Shown here one piece after another: positions 1 through 8,684 of a DNA stretch of 43,888 nucleotides. Every line of letters starts with the position of its first letter. The stretch's first letter is position 1. Made by a program: the position numbers and the translations under genes. The notes under the pieces were generated by a model. That model had not been told where the DNA came from and did not search any database. It worked only from the letters and a program-made list of their open reading frames with translations. Where the stretch lies: contig JACPVJ010000021.1 of the NCBI GenBank assembly GCA_016191785.1, positions 64,001-107,888 of the forward strand, written 5' to 3'. Source of the DNA: Myxococcales bacterium (lineage in GTDB: Bacteria; Myxococcota_A; Polyangia; Polyangiales; Polyangiaceae).

Positions 1-1398
1 CACGCCCACGATGCCGGCCGCGTAGACCAGCGCGGGGTCGCGGGTGCCGGTCTCGCAGACCGGCACGCAGGCCGCGCCGTTCCAGCCGCAGTTTGCGTTG
101 GCCTTGCAGCCCGGCTCGTCGGTGATCAGCGGGCAGCTGTTGTCCTTGGCATAGAGCGGGTTGCAGGTGCGGTAGTTGGCCTGGTTCGGATCGTCGAACT
201 GGCAGTTGACCGGGCCGTTGGCGTCCCACTGCGGGCAGATCCGCGGCTGGGTCAGGGCCTCGACGTAGCGGCGGGTCGGGTAGAGGAAGTCGATGCCGAA
301 GCGCTTCTTCTGCTGCCAGCAGCGCAGGTTCGGGTGGTCGTCAGTTTCCGGCCAGAACCCGCCGTTCTGCGTGCACGAGGGATCGCTGCCCAGCGCGGTG
401 CAGCCGGCCGGCGGCGCGCCCTCGTTGGTGGCGCACGAGCGGCAGCAGGGGTTGTTGGGATCGGTGTTACAGATGTCCGCCGAGCGCGGGAGCAAGAACG
501 GCGTGTTGTTATCGTGGCTGGTCTCGGACGCATACCAGTTGTAGCCGCCGTCGATGATCGAGCAGTCGTTCTCGTCGGTCAGCATCACGACCGCGACCAG
601 CGAGTCCGGCCGCAGGAAGTCCCGGCGCTGCTGGAGCACCACCGTGTCCACGCCCTCGGGCACCGCGTCGTTCCCCTGCTTGATCATCTTGGAGGGCGGG
701 GTCGGGTCGACCAGGAAGCGGTACCAGGCTTCCAGGGACGCCTCGTAGCCGCAGCCGTTCTCGCCGGTGGCCTTCACGTGGTTGGTGAAGTTGGCCACCA
801 TGGCGGTGTTGTCCTTCTCGCCCGGCCCGGCGGTGCCCTTGGTGCCGGTCGGGTCCCACCACAGGAAACCCATGTTGTTGTAGCTCTGCAGGTTGGCCGA
901 GGGGCGCACCGTGCCGATCAGGTGGGCGTTGTCGGACTGCGTGGGGTTGTAGTTCGAGCCGCCCTCGGAGCACTGGTCGCCGCCGTGGCCGCCCAGGCTG
1001 GACGACACGATGCCGATGTGGATGTCCACAACGGCCTTGAACTCGGGCTTGGCGTTGCCGCTGCACGGCGGATTGCTCAGGTTGCCGGCCCCGTCGTCGC
1101 AGAGCGGCGTGATCAGCCGGTTCAACAGCTGCGGCACGGCGTCGGCCAAGATCAGCTGCTTGTCGGCCATCGAGATCGAGTTGTCGATCATGAAGAGCAG
1201 GTCGATCTTGTCGACCGTGGTCTGGCGGATGTCCTGCACGAACACGTTGGTCGTGTTCGGCGAGGCCGGGGACACCGGCCGGTCGAGGCAGCCCACGTTG
1301 GAGGCCGCGACCGCGGAAACCAGGCCAAGGCCAGCCAGGCCCATGCGCACCCAGCGCGTGAGCAGCGAGTCATCCTTCTTCATCGCGTCGAGACTCAT
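1..1398 (-). CDS. VWA-like secreted/surface protein (C-terminus beyond window)
   Basis: The frame is open from an ATG at 1398 to the left edge (466 codons), so the C-terminus is missing. A hydrophobic N-terminal segment (about residues 15-35) ends near a Cys in SNVGC, which is at best a weak lipobox. Around residues 68-75 the sequence DLLFMIDNSISM carries a MIDAS-type DxSxS motif, and further on VVMLTDENDC fits the later MIDAS acidic position. The rest is rich in Cys, Asn and Asp with CxxC-like spacings, as in myxobacterial VWA-domain exported proteins. I infer an exported, metal-binding adhesive or surface protein; no partner is visible. The 619 bp upstream contain no other gene. Confidence 0.8.
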   Translation of the reverse strand, partial: MSLDAMKKDDSLLTRWVRMGLAGLGLVSAVAASNVGCLDRPVSPASPNTTNVFVQDIRQTTVDKIDLLFMIDNSISMADKQLILADAVPQLLNRLITPLCDDGAGNLSNPPCSGNAKPEFKAVVDIHIGIVSSSLGGHGGDQCSEGGSNYNPTQSDNAHLIGTVRPSANLQSYNNMGFLWWDPTGTKGTAGPGEKDNTAMVANFTNHVKATGENGCGYEASLEAWYRFLVDPTPPSKMIKQGNDAVPEGVDTVVLQQRRDFLRPDSLVAVVMLTDENDCSIIDGGYNWYASETSHDNNTPFLLPRSADICNTDPNNPCCRSCATNEGAPPAGCTALGSDPSCTQNGGFWPETDDHPNLRCWQQKKRFGIDFLYPTRRYVEALTQPRICPQWDANGPVNCQFDDPNQANYRTCNPLYAKDNSCPLITDEPGCKANANCGWNGAACVPVCETGTRDPALVYAAGIVGV

Positions 1399-2017
1399 CG
1401 AATTGCTCCTTCAGGACCGGACCGGTGGGATGGGCAGCCCGGTGGGTGAGCCCCCCAAAGGGGAGGCCCGACCGCCAACCAGCCGAATTTGGCCAGCGCC
1501 CGCAGCCTAAGTGCCCGGGACGACTACTGTCAATTGCGGTTTCGGATCGAGCCCAGACCATCGCCGTCGGGAGAGTGTGCAAGGCCTGTACCGGGGCGAC
1601 TGGCGCTGGTTTTCTGGGCGGACCGCAGGCAGGGCCGTCAACCGGGTTGGCGGCCGCGCCAACCGCTCACCGGCCGGGCGCGGAGGCGTCAGAGGGGCAG
1701 CCGGGATCGACGGCCCGGGGGCGGCGGAGGCGGTTGAGCGTGGCCTACCTGCGGACCAATACGGACGCGCGCGCACCGTCGTGGCCGACGGGCACCGAAC
1801 CGAGCGTTGCCGGAGCCTCCGCCCTCCGCTCCGTTCCAGACCCGACGGCGCGCTGGCGCCGCGGGGAACCGTTTCCGCCCCGCGGGCGGCGACGGGACCG
1901 AGCACGGCACCGTCTTGGCACGCTGGGGGGAAGCTGGCAGTTGCCTCGCCACGCCCCCGCTGCCGCGCCTGGGCCGCGGGATAGCACGGTCCAGGCGCGG
2001 CTTGTGTTGCGCGAACC
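1399..2017. other. Intergenic stretch, no gene recognised
   Basis: Open frames here have atypical composition (Arg/Pro-rich shadows) and match no family I know. A small hairpin, CCCC-AAA-GGGG with a bulged A, lies at 1450-1467, in the likely 5' leader of the minus-strand VWA-like gene. No convincing promoter was seen. Confidence 0.5.
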
Positions 2018-2587
2018 TCAGCAGGGCGAGCAGTACGCCAGTCCCAGCGCGTGGGCGCCCTGTTCGCACGAAGAAGCGTTGTTGACCCGCTGATAGGCCG
2101 AGAACGTCCCGCAGTTGCCGCAACACGCCACGACAGTAGCGTTGTCGAGACTGCCCCAGCTCTCGCCAGCCCAGTAGCTGCGGACCTTTGTTCCCCACCC
2201 GTAGTTGTTGAGATTAACAGACCCGCTGTAGCGGAAGCAGATCCTGTTCCCGGTCAGGTTCGCCCCGTCGTACAACCACATGCTCGGGCCGGCGCACCCG
2301 GTGTCTTGCGAGATCGGTTGCTGCACTTTGCCCGACTTCAGCGCGTCGACCATCGCCTGGCGAGCCTCCAACTCCGCCGTCATCTCTGCCACCGTTAGCT
2401 GGTATGAGTAGACCTCCTCTGTGCCGTCGTCGTTCTGCCCAACCACGGTTGTCCAGACCAGCTGCGAGTCCGCCGACGATCCGGGCGGCGGGGTCGTCTC
2501 CGGGTCCGAGTCCGGCGCACTCCCGCACGCAGCCACCGCAGCAACCGAACTCATGACTGCCCAACGCGCAAAGTTTCGAATGATCAT
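2018..2587 (-). CDS. Lipoprotein with beta/gamma-crystallin / peptidase inhibitor I36-like domain
   Basis: This encodes 189 residues. I chose the ATG at 2587 because a GGAGG lies 5 nt before it; an ATG at 2599 overlaps that ribosome site. The N-terminus is a clear lipoprotein signal with lipobox VAAC (Cys21). A Pro/Ser-rich linker and a helical segment (about 55-85) follow. Residues about 100-140 contain LYDGANLTGNRICF, an SGSVNLNNYG stretch and a KVRSYW stretch, the pattern of beta/gamma-crystallin or I36 (SMPI-type) domains. The C-terminus has several Cys residues (ACCGNCG, YCSPC), so disulfides in an exported protein are likely. It could be a protease inhibitor or a calcium-binding surface protein. 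The gene is divergent from the decayed regulator copy. Confidence 0.75.
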   Translation of the reverse strand: MIIRNFARWAVMSSVAAVAACGSAPDSDPETTPPPGSSADSQLVWTTVVGQNDDGTEEVYSYQLTVAEMTAELEARQAMVDALKSGKVQQPISQDTGCAGPSMWLYDGANLTGNRICFRYSGSVNLNNYGWGTKVRSYWAGESWGSLDNATVVACCGNCGTFSAYQRVNNASSCEQGAHALGLAYCSPC

Positions 2588-2657
2588 GTTCGCCTCCATC
2601 GTTGCACACGGCTTGTGTGCACGCGGGCGACGGTAGTGCGCAACCGATTGGTCGCCG

Positions 2658-2675
2658 CGTCAAGTTCGCGTCAAG
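2658..2675 (+). promoter_or_regulatory. Direct repeat CGTCAAG-N4-CGTCAAG (11-bp phase)
   Basis: CGTCAAG occurs at 2658-2664 and again at 2669-2675, exactly 11 bp apart. This one-helical-turn spacing is typical of OmpR/PhoB-type binding sites. It lies between the divergent lipoprotein gene and the decayed regulator copy. A matching element sits before the intact regulator at 3604-3621. Read on the minus strand the repeats are TTGACG, so a tandem -35 for the lipoprotein gene is an alternative. Confidence 0.45.
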
Positions 2676-2725
2676 CCTGCATTGCGGCTCCCCAGCGGGA
2701 CGGTTCTCGCCACTCTCGCACAACG

Positions 2726-3378
2726 ATGAGACGCGGCTCCGGGGAGCACCTTGTTCGCCTGCCCTTCCTCGAAGTCGAGGCCCCGGGCGATCACGCTCCC
2801 GCCCGGGTGCTGCACCAAGTGCATTCGGCCACTGACGAGTCGCTCCGCGCTGCGAAGCTGCTCCTCCGGCACAGGACTGCGCCAGTGAAGGTGCCCGACG
2901 CGGACGGTGTCGTCCGTGTGGACGCCGAAACCTGCACACGCGCGCTCGACCGAGCGGCGAGCCTGGCGGCCAACGGGTTTCGCGGCGTTGTCGTTGTCGT
3001 TTCGCCTCCGGTAGGAGAAGACGTGCTGATCGCCGGGTTGGAGCACTGCGTGCACCTTACCTAGGCACCAGGGACCAATACGTTGGCGTGTCCTGGCTGC
3101 GGAGGTCAGCCCGCTGGTGCGCCAAGTTGTCTCCGACCCACGGGGCTCGAACTCCCGGCGTCGGTCGCGGCCAACGAACTGAAGGTTGTCATCGCGGGAC
3201 ACGCGGCGAGGCTCACCCCCGCCAGCCCAGCATCTTCATGTTCCCGCTCGAACGTCGCGAGCAGTGGCTCGCCGCCGGGGAGTTTGTGCGCAACGCGCTG
3301 GAAACCTGTCGCGACGAGGATTCGTCGCTCGTCCGCGCGAGCGAGCACGGCGCGCGGCATCCGGGTGGCCCTAGCTAG
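2726..3378 (+). pseudogene. Decayed paralogue of the adjacent winged-helix regulator
   Basis: From the ATG at 2726 the translation (GSGEHLVRLPFLEVE, later DRAASLAANGFRGVVVVVS) aligns with the N-terminal domain of the intact gene at 3690 (GSGEHLIRLTVVDVE, ERAGALRGAGYHGAVAVVS). A TAG stops this frame at 3062-3064. Similarity then moves through frames. SWLRRSARWCAKL (about 3090) matches the end of the receiver-like domain. VAANELKVVIAGHAARLTPA (about 3165-3225) matches the first winged-helix strands. After another shift near 3226-3232, IFMFPLERREQW...GEF matches the helix 1 region. At least three frame changes and one stop make a functional product very unlikely. The C-terminal wing is missing or unrecognisable. 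Confidence 0.75.
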
Positions 3379-3603
3379 ATTGGGTTAGCGCCAACCCGAG
3401 CGCTTCGCTGTGGGCGCCTGCGAGAGCTTGCTGCGGGCCCGGCAACGTTGCGGAGATCGCGCCGCCGACGAGTTGGGGTCGGATCGCGCGAGGCAGGCGG
3501 ACGACCACGGCCTCGCGGCGGGCCGTCCGGGTTCCTCCAGCGACACGCTGCAGCAGCGGGGACGGCAGCGCGGCTGGCGCGGCTCCAGCCCGCCGGTCGG
3601 GCG

Positions 3604-3621
3604 CGTCAAGATTGTGTTAAG
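3604..3621 (+). promoter_or_regulatory. Direct repeat CGTCAAG-N4-TGTTAAG before the regulator gene
   Basis: Half-sites lie at 3604-3610 and 3615-3621, 11 bp apart, about 70 bp before the TTG start at 3690. This is the same arrangement as at 2658-2675, so it was probably duplicated with the gene. Autoregulation is an inference. The surrounding 3379-3689 contains no recognisable gene. Confidence 0.45.
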
Positions 3622-3689
3622 GGCTCTGTGCTCCGGATCGGTTGCGCGAAACCCCGACTACCCTCGCTCGCGCTTCGGAGGCAACGAAA

Positions 3690-4454
3690 TTGACTGGTTC
3701 CGGTGAACACCTGATTCGACTCACGGTCGTCGACGTCGAGCGCTCGGCGCGCGACGAACAGCTCGAATCCGAGCTTCGCGCGTGTGAGTCACCAGCGCTC
3801 GGGCAGGACCGGTTGGCCATAGGCTGCATGGTCGAGGCGCCTCGCGCCGGGACATCCACCGCAGACGCGATTGTCCTCCTCGAGGCGGGGTCGGGCGAGT
3901 GGGCGATCGAGCGGGCCGGCGCACTCCGCGGCGCCGGCTACCACGGCGCGGTCGCAGTTGTCTCGGGGCCGGTGCACGAGCACACGGTCCGGTCCGGGTT
4001 GGGCGCCGGGGCCCACGCCTGGCATTGCGCGCCAATTCAACCCGGGGTGTTCGCTGCTCAGGTTCGCTCCCTCGTAGCCCGCCTGGTCGGCGATCCTCCA
4101 GGCAGCGACGGAGTGAAGATCGAAATCGGCGCCGATGGCCGAACCATCATTCTGAACGGCACGAAGCGAGTCCGGACGACACCGCGGGCGTTCGAGATCT
4201 TCGTCTTCCTGCTGCAGCGGAGGGGTCACTTCGTGACGCAGGGCGAGCTCATCGCCAAGGTCTTCAGAACCAACCACGAGCCCGGCAGCTCCGCGCCGCG
4301 CGTGCACGTCGCAGAGCTGCGCAACGCTCTCGGGCCAGATTTCGCCTGGATCGTGCAGAGCGCAGACCGCCTCGGGTATCGGGTCGACTTGCGAACGGAC
4401 TCGACCCCCGCCCGGCTGAAGCTGCCCCACCGGAGGTACCGAGGGCGGAGTTGA
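3690..4454 (+). CDS. Response-regulator-like protein with OmpR/PhoB-type winged helix
   Basis: This encodes 254 residues from a TTG start that follows GGAGG by 8 nt; the decayed copy aligns from the same position. Residues about 1-125 resemble a receiver fold (DAIVLLEAG as strand 3, GAVAVVSG as strand 4). The phosphoacceptor Asp and the conserved Lys are not recognisable, so this looks like a phosphorylation-independent pseudo-receiver. Residues about 145-240 are a winged-helix DNA-binding domain: TTPRAFEIFVFLLQRRG, then GELIAKVF, RVHVAELRNALG and SADRLGYRVD. No sensor kinase gene is adjacent. It probably binds the 11-bp direct repeats upstream of itself and of its decayed copy. Confidence 0.75.
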   Translation: MTGSGEHLIRLTVVDVERSARDEQLESELRACESPALGQDRLAIGCMVEAPRAGTSTADAIVLLEAGSGEWAIERAGALRGAGYHGAVAVVSGPVHEHTVRSGLGAGAHAWHCAPIQPGVFAAQVRSLVARLVGDPPGSDGVKIEIGADGRTIILNGTKRVRTTPRAFEIFVFLLQRRGHFVTQGELIAKVFRTNHEPGSSAPRVHVAELRNALGPDFAWIVQSADRLGYRVDLRTDSTPARLKLPHRRYRGRS

Positions 4455-4539
4455 CCCCCGATTCACCGCACGACCGCGCGGCACACGCGCCACACGGCTA
4501 GCGCGGCTGGTGTAGGCTGCGCGCCGCAAGGCTAGCTCG

Positions 4540-6159
4540 ATGCCCAAGACGCCGCACCTCCGGGAGCTCTGGTCCCGCCTCGGACGGGAACCGCACGCCA
4601 CACTGATCACCGCGGGCCTGTGTGCGCCCTGGGTCTGGGCGGCGCTCGCCGGCCGGTGGCGCGCAGCGGCGGTAGCCACGTTCCCGGGGCACGCCGACCC
4701 CGCCTTCTACTTTTCCTTCGCCAGGAACATCGCCACCGGTCGCGGCGCTGTCATCGACTACATTTGGCATTTCTGGGTCCGCCACCCCGATCTGACCCAT
4801 TTCGCCGCGGACTACTGGTTGCCGCTGCCGTCCCTCATCGTCGCCGCTGCCATGAAGCTGAGCGGCACCAGTGTCGTCGTCGCGGTCAGGACATCGGTGG
4901 TGATGTCGCTCGCGTTCGCCGTGGCCACGGGAAGCCTCGGGCGTGCGCTCGGGGTGGCGCGCTGGGCGTGCGTCGGCGCCGCCGCGCTCGCGTTCGTCTC
5001 TGCCCCAGCGACTCGGTTCGCAGTGGAGGTCGATTCGAGCCTCTTCTACTCCGCCTTCGCCCTGGCTTCGCTCACCCTCGCCATCCGCGGCCGCGGCGCC
5101 AACTCGGGGTGGCTGGCGGTCGGGTCGGGGCTGGCGAGTGGCTGCGCGCACCTCTGCCGCAATGACGGAGTGCTCCTGCTGGCTTGCCTGCTCGCGGCGC
5201 TGGGATTCTGGCGGCCGCCCCGTCTTGGGCGCCGGCTCGCGCTGACGTTGCTCGGCCACGGGCTGGTGCTGGCGCCGTTCGCCCTGGCGCTCTTTCGCGC
5301 GACCGGCCGGCTGGCTCCGGCCCACGGCGCGCTGCCATTCCTCGTGGACTACGAGGACCTCTATGCCTTGCCGCCGGGGCCGACTTTCCGCGACTCGCTG
5401 CGCGCAGGTGTGTGGGAGGCGTTGCTGTTGCGTCAGCAAGCCAGCCTGGACCGCGCGTCGGACTACGTGCGCGACCTGACCGGCGTGCCGGCGCTCTTGC
5501 TGGTGTTCGCCGCCGGGTTCCTCGCTGGGGCCCGCGAGTCGGGTGGGGCGCGGGCGCGCGCGTTCGACGGCTGGGCGAGGAGCAGGTGGCTGCTGCCCGG
5601 CATGTTCGCGGTGGTCTTGTTCCTCGCGCACACGCTCGTAACCCCCGTCGCGTCCGCCGCCGGGGCATACACGCGCTCGCTGCCCGCCGTCCTCGCAATT
5701 CTGCTGGTCGTGCTCTCCGCGGTCGTCTCGCGCATGGGCTCGGCGTCCCCCGTCGCCGCCCTGCTCGCGGTTGTGCTCGTGGGCTGGCCCTGGCACCAAC
5801 AGTCGCGGAGCGTGACGGCTCGGGTCGTGCGCGAGAACAACCAGGTCGCCGAGAGGCTGGCCGCCCTCGACGCCGCGCTGAACCAGGACTCGAAGTGCAT
5901 GTCGCAACCGGTCGTCGTGATGACGCGGGACCCGTGGGAGCTGAACACGCTGACGGGCTACCGAGCTGTTCAGATCCCGAACGCCAGCGCGGAGGACGTG
6001 CTCGCGATCGCGGCGCGCTACTCCGTCACCCACCTCGTCGCGAGCCCGCGCCGCCGAGCTCTCGTGCTGCCGCCGGTGATCGAGGCGTTCACCCCGGTTC
6101 CCGGCGTGCCGGGGCTTGCGCGCCTACGCGGTTTGGCGGCTGGGTGCGAGCGGCCGTGA
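4540..6159 (+). CDS. Polytopic membrane protein, probable GT-C-type glycosyltransferase
   Basis: This encodes 539 residues from an ATG preceded by AAGG. A TAGGCT hexamer at 4513-4518 could be a -10. There are about ten hydrophobic segments after a short basic N-terminus. An acidic motif sits in the first large periplasmic loop (GHADPAFYFSFARNIATGRG), in the place where GT-C enzymes (GT39/ArnT/PMT-like) keep their catalytic Asp. A soluble C-terminal part of about 120 residues (from ENNQVAERLAALDAALNQDS) follows the last helices. This layout fits sugar transfer from a polyprenyl-linked donor outside the membrane. The substrate cannot be told. The neighbours do not form a polysaccharide cluster, so the role stays open. 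Confidence 0.7.
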   Translation: MPKTPHLRELWSRLGREPHATLITAGLCAPWVWAALAGRWRAAAVATFPGHADPAFYFSFARNIATGRGAVIDYIWHFWVRHPDLTHFAADYWLPLPSLIVAAAMKLSGTSVVVAVRTSVVMSLAFAVATGSLGRALGVARWACVGAAALAFVSAPATRFAVEVDSSLFYSAFALASLTLAIRGRGANSGWLAVGSGLASGCAHLCRNDGVLLLACLLAALGFWRPPRLGRRLALTLLGHGLVLAPFALALFRATGRLAPAHGALPFLVDYEDLYALPPGPTFRDSLRAGVWEALLLRQQASLDRASDYVRDLTGVPALLLVFAAGFLAGARESGGARARAFDGWARSRWLLPGMFAVVLFLAHTLVTPVASAAGAYTRSLPAVLAILLVVLSAVVSRMGSASPVAALLAVVLVGWPWHQQSRSVTARVVRENNQVAERLAALDAALNQDSKCMSQPVVVMTRDPWELNTLTGYRAVQIPNASAEDVLAIAARYSVTHLVASPRRRALVLPPVIEAFTPVPGVPGLARLRGLAAGCERP

Positions 6160-6275
6160 GCGACGCGGATGCGGACGCGGCGCCCGCGGTTGCCGGCGCG
6201 CCGGCTGCAAGGCGGGCGGCGAGCAGCGCGCGGCGGGCCGTGGCGCCGTGCCGGGCGTCGAGCTCCTCTCCTAGT

Positions 6276-6300
6276 AAATTCATCATGACATGATGAATTT
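6276..6300. promoter_or_regulatory. Perfect 25-bp AT-rich palindrome (operator candidate)
   Basis: AAATTCATCATG (6276-6287) is mirrored exactly by 6289-6300 around a single central A6288. It is strikingly AT-rich for this genome and ends 18 bp before the ATG of the ATPase gene. The perfect 12-1-12 symmetry suggests a dimeric repressor site. As an RNA hairpin it would have a weak, AT-rich stem and no U-tract, so a terminator is less likely. Confidence 0.6.
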
Positions 6301-6318
6301 TCAAGGTAACGTGTCCGG

Positions 6319-7479
6319 ATGCTCCGCGCGGCACACGTCTCCGCCCTGGAAGCGCGCCTGCGCGAGTTCCCCGTCGTGGCGATCCTGGGCGCGCGCCAGG
6401 TCGGCAAGACGACGCTTGCGCAGCAAGTCGCCGCCAAGCGGGGCGGACCGGTCACGGTCTTCGACCTGGAGCGGCCCGAGGACCTCGCTCGACTCGGCGA
6501 CCCGATGCTCGCGCTGGAGGGTCTGCGTGGGCTGGTCGTGCTCGACGAGATCCAACGGCGCCCCGAGTTGTTCCCTGCGTTGCGCGTTCTCGCAGATCGC
6601 CGGCCGCGGCGGGCTCGCTTCTTGGTGCTGGGAAGCGCAGCGCCCGAGCTCCTCAGGCAGAGCTCGGAGTCGCTTGCGGGACGGATCTTCCACTACGAGC
6701 TCGGGCCCATCGGAATCGACGAGGCCCCCCCCACACGCCTCGAGCGCCTGTGGGTGCGTGGCGGTTTCCCGCGTTCCTACTTGGCGCGCTCGGAGGCGGA
6801 GAGCGTGCGCTGGCGCGAGGAATTCGTGCGGACCTTCGTCGAGCGGGACCTGCCCCTCATGGGCTCGCCGATGCCTCCCGCCACGGCTCACCGGTTCTGG
6901 TCGATGCTCTCGCACTATCATGGCCAACTCCTGAATTCGTCGGAGCTCGGCCGCGCGTTCGGGATCAGCGACATGACTGCCCGGCGCTGGCTCGACCTTC
7001 TCTCGAGGACGTTCATGGTTCGCCTGCTCGCGCCGTGGCACGAGAACCTCGGCAAGCGCCTGGTGAAGTCCCCCAAGATCTACCTCTGGGACTCGGGGCT
7101 CTTGCACACGTTGCTGGGAATTGCTGGCGCGGACGACTTGCAGCGACACCCGAAGATAGGCGCTTCATGGGAGGGATTCGCGATCCGCTGCGTCGAGCAC
7201 GCGCTGGGCGCGCGACGCGCCGAATCGTTCTTCTGGGCCACCCAGGCCGGGGCCGAGCTCGATCTGCTCGTCGTGCGAGGTAGTCGACGAGTCGGATTCG
7301 AGATCAAGCGAACGACCGCGCCGGAAGTGACCAAGTCGATGCGCATCGCGCTCGATGACCTTCGCCTCGAGCGCCTCGATGTCATCCATGCCGGACGGCA
7401 CAGCTACCAGCTGGCGCCCAAGATCCGTGCGGTGGCGCTCACGCGGCTCTTGACCGACGTACCGCGTCTCGATCGGTGA
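6319..7479 (+). CDS. AAA_14 / DUF4143 family ATPase with nuclease-like C-terminus
   Basis: This encodes 386 residues. Walker A is GARQVGKT (24-31) and Walker B is LVVLDEIQ (72-79). The GLRGLVVLDEIQRRPELFPALR block and the later GGFPRSYLA are typical of AAA_14 proteins. From about 190 a winged-helix-like part leads into the DUF4143 region. Near the C-terminus AELDLL (312-317) and FEIK (327-330) form the acidic and Glu-x-Lys parts of a PD-(D/E)xK-like fold; whether it cuts DNA is unknown for the family. The gene stands alone, with the palindrome at 6276-6300 just before it, so repression by a DNA-binding protein is likely. Such genes are often acquired horizontally. Confidence 0.85.
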   Translation: MLRAAHVSALEARLREFPVVAILGARQVGKTTLAQQVAAKRGGPVTVFDLERPEDLARLGDPMLALEGLRGLVVLDEIQRRPELFPALRVLADRRPRRARFLVLGSAAPELLRQSSESLAGRIFHYELGPIGIDEAPPTRLERLWVRGGFPRSYLARSEAESVRWREEFVRTFVERDLPLMGSPMPPATAHRFWSMLSHYHGQLLNSSELGRAFGISDMTARRWLDLLSRTFMVRLLAPWHENLGKRLVKSPKIYLWDSGLLHTLLGIAGADDLQRHPKIGASWEGFAIRCVEHALGARRAESFFWATQAGAELDLLVVRGSRRVGFEIKRTTAPEVTKSMRIALDDLRLERLDVIHAGRHSYQLAPKIRAVALTRLLTDVPRLDR

Positions 7480-7607
7480 ACGCGCGCGGGGGGAGGCCGG
7501 GCGCGCGAAACCCGTGCAGCCAGCGCGGGCGTCTGCGAAGCGTTTGCGGCGCTCGGCCGGGAAATGCCCCAGAGATCAGAGGCACGCACCTTGCTGCTTC
7601 CTGCTGC

Positions 7608-8669
7608 ATGGCCCTGCGCGGGATCGTCCTCGGCCTGCTGCTCGTCTTGATCGCGGTCGCTACCCCAGCGCCTGCGGGCGCCGAACCCGCCCGCCTCCTC
7701 CCGCTCGAACCCTACGGAGTCACCGGATATGGCGGCCCTGAATTCAAGGTGACCTGGATCGGAGGCCGGGTCGCGGTGCTCGGCGGAGGTCCGCTCTTCG
7801 TGCTCGGAATCGAACGCGAGCTGTGGGTGGGCGCGTACCTGAATTCGACGGAGGGTGACGCGGACGGGCTGCAGCTCGCCTACGCGGGCCCGTTCGTCGG
7901 GTTCGACCTTCTGCCCGACGGACCGCTGCACCTGTCAGTCGAAACCATCGCGCAGGGCGGCAGCGCCATCTACGACACACCCGATGGCCGGCGCTCGCGC
8001 GGGACCCACCTGGGCATCGAGCCGCGCCTGGCCCTCGCCCTGGATCTCGGACCGACCACCCGAGTCGCGCTCGCCGCGAGCTATCGCTTCTCGCGCTCGA
8101 GCCGGGAGCTCGAGCCGGCCGGCATCCGCGACACCAGCGGTCCGGTCGTCGGGCTCCAGCTCCAAGAGGGCCGCTTCCGGGTGGGCACGGCACAACCGAG
8201 CTGGGCGCTGAGCGGGTGCTTCTCAACGCGCGTGACGCGCTTCGCCGGTGAGCTCACCCACCTGGACGGCGGAGGAACACGGGTGGTGTTCCACGACACC
8301 TGGGCCGTCGGCGTCGGCGGCTACGTGACCCGAGACTGGTTCCAGCGTCGACCTGCCAAAGTCTCGGCGGGTTGGGGTGGAGTGACGGGCGAAGTCCTGC
8401 TCTTTCGCGGTGCGCTCGTGCGTCCGTGGCTGGCGATGATGGTCGCCATGGGCGGGGTCGGACGCCGGACACCCGCGGGGGACGAGACTGCACAGCTCGC
8501 TGTGTTCGAGCCAACGGCGGGAGCGCAACTCGGCGTCACCGAGTTCATGCGCCTGGCAGCGGGAGCCTCTTACCGCCTCGCCGCCTGCCCCAAGTGCATC
8601 GACGCCGTCAGCTCGAAGAGCGCGAGCGGCCCGGCCGGCGTGGCTGAGCTGCGCTTCGGCGCGTTCTGA
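7608..8669 (+). CDS. Outer-membrane beta-barrel-like protein
   Basis: This encodes 353 residues if it starts at the ATG at 7608. Upstream codons in the same frame (from 7476) have unlikely composition, and only this start gives a clean signal peptide ending around PAGA-EPA. The mature part alternates hydrophobic and polar residues in many short strands rich in Gly and Tyr, and ends in Phe (RFGAF), a common final residue of barrel proteins. Two Cys residues (CPKC) sit near the C-terminus. No Shine-Dalgarno sequence is evident. Family and substrate are unknown. It converges with uvrC, with 15 bp between the genes. Confidence 0.65.
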   Translation: MALRGIVLGLLLVLIAVATPAPAGAEPARLLPLEPYGVTGYGGPEFKVTWIGGRVAVLGGGPLFVLGIERELWVGAYLNSTEGDADGLQLAYAGPFVGFDLLPDGPLHLSVETIAQGGSAIYDTPDGRRSRGTHLGIEPRLALALDLGPTTRVALAASYRFSRSSRELEPAGIRDTSGPVVGLQLQEGRFRVGTAQPSWALSGCFSTRVTRFAGELTHLDGGGTRVVFHDTWAVGVGGYVTRDWFQRRPAKVSAGWGGVTGEVLLFRGALVRPWLAMMVAMGGVGRRTPAGDETAQLAVFEPTAGAQLGVTEFMRLAAGASYRLAACPKCIDAVSSKSASGPAGVAELRFGAF

Positions 8670-8684
8670 GCCTCGAACCGCGGG

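Noticed and set aside
334..1449. Plus-strand open frame opposite the VWA-like gene
   Set aside because: Its Val/Arg/His-rich composition is typical of antisense shadows, and the minus strand has the MIDAS motif and signal segment.
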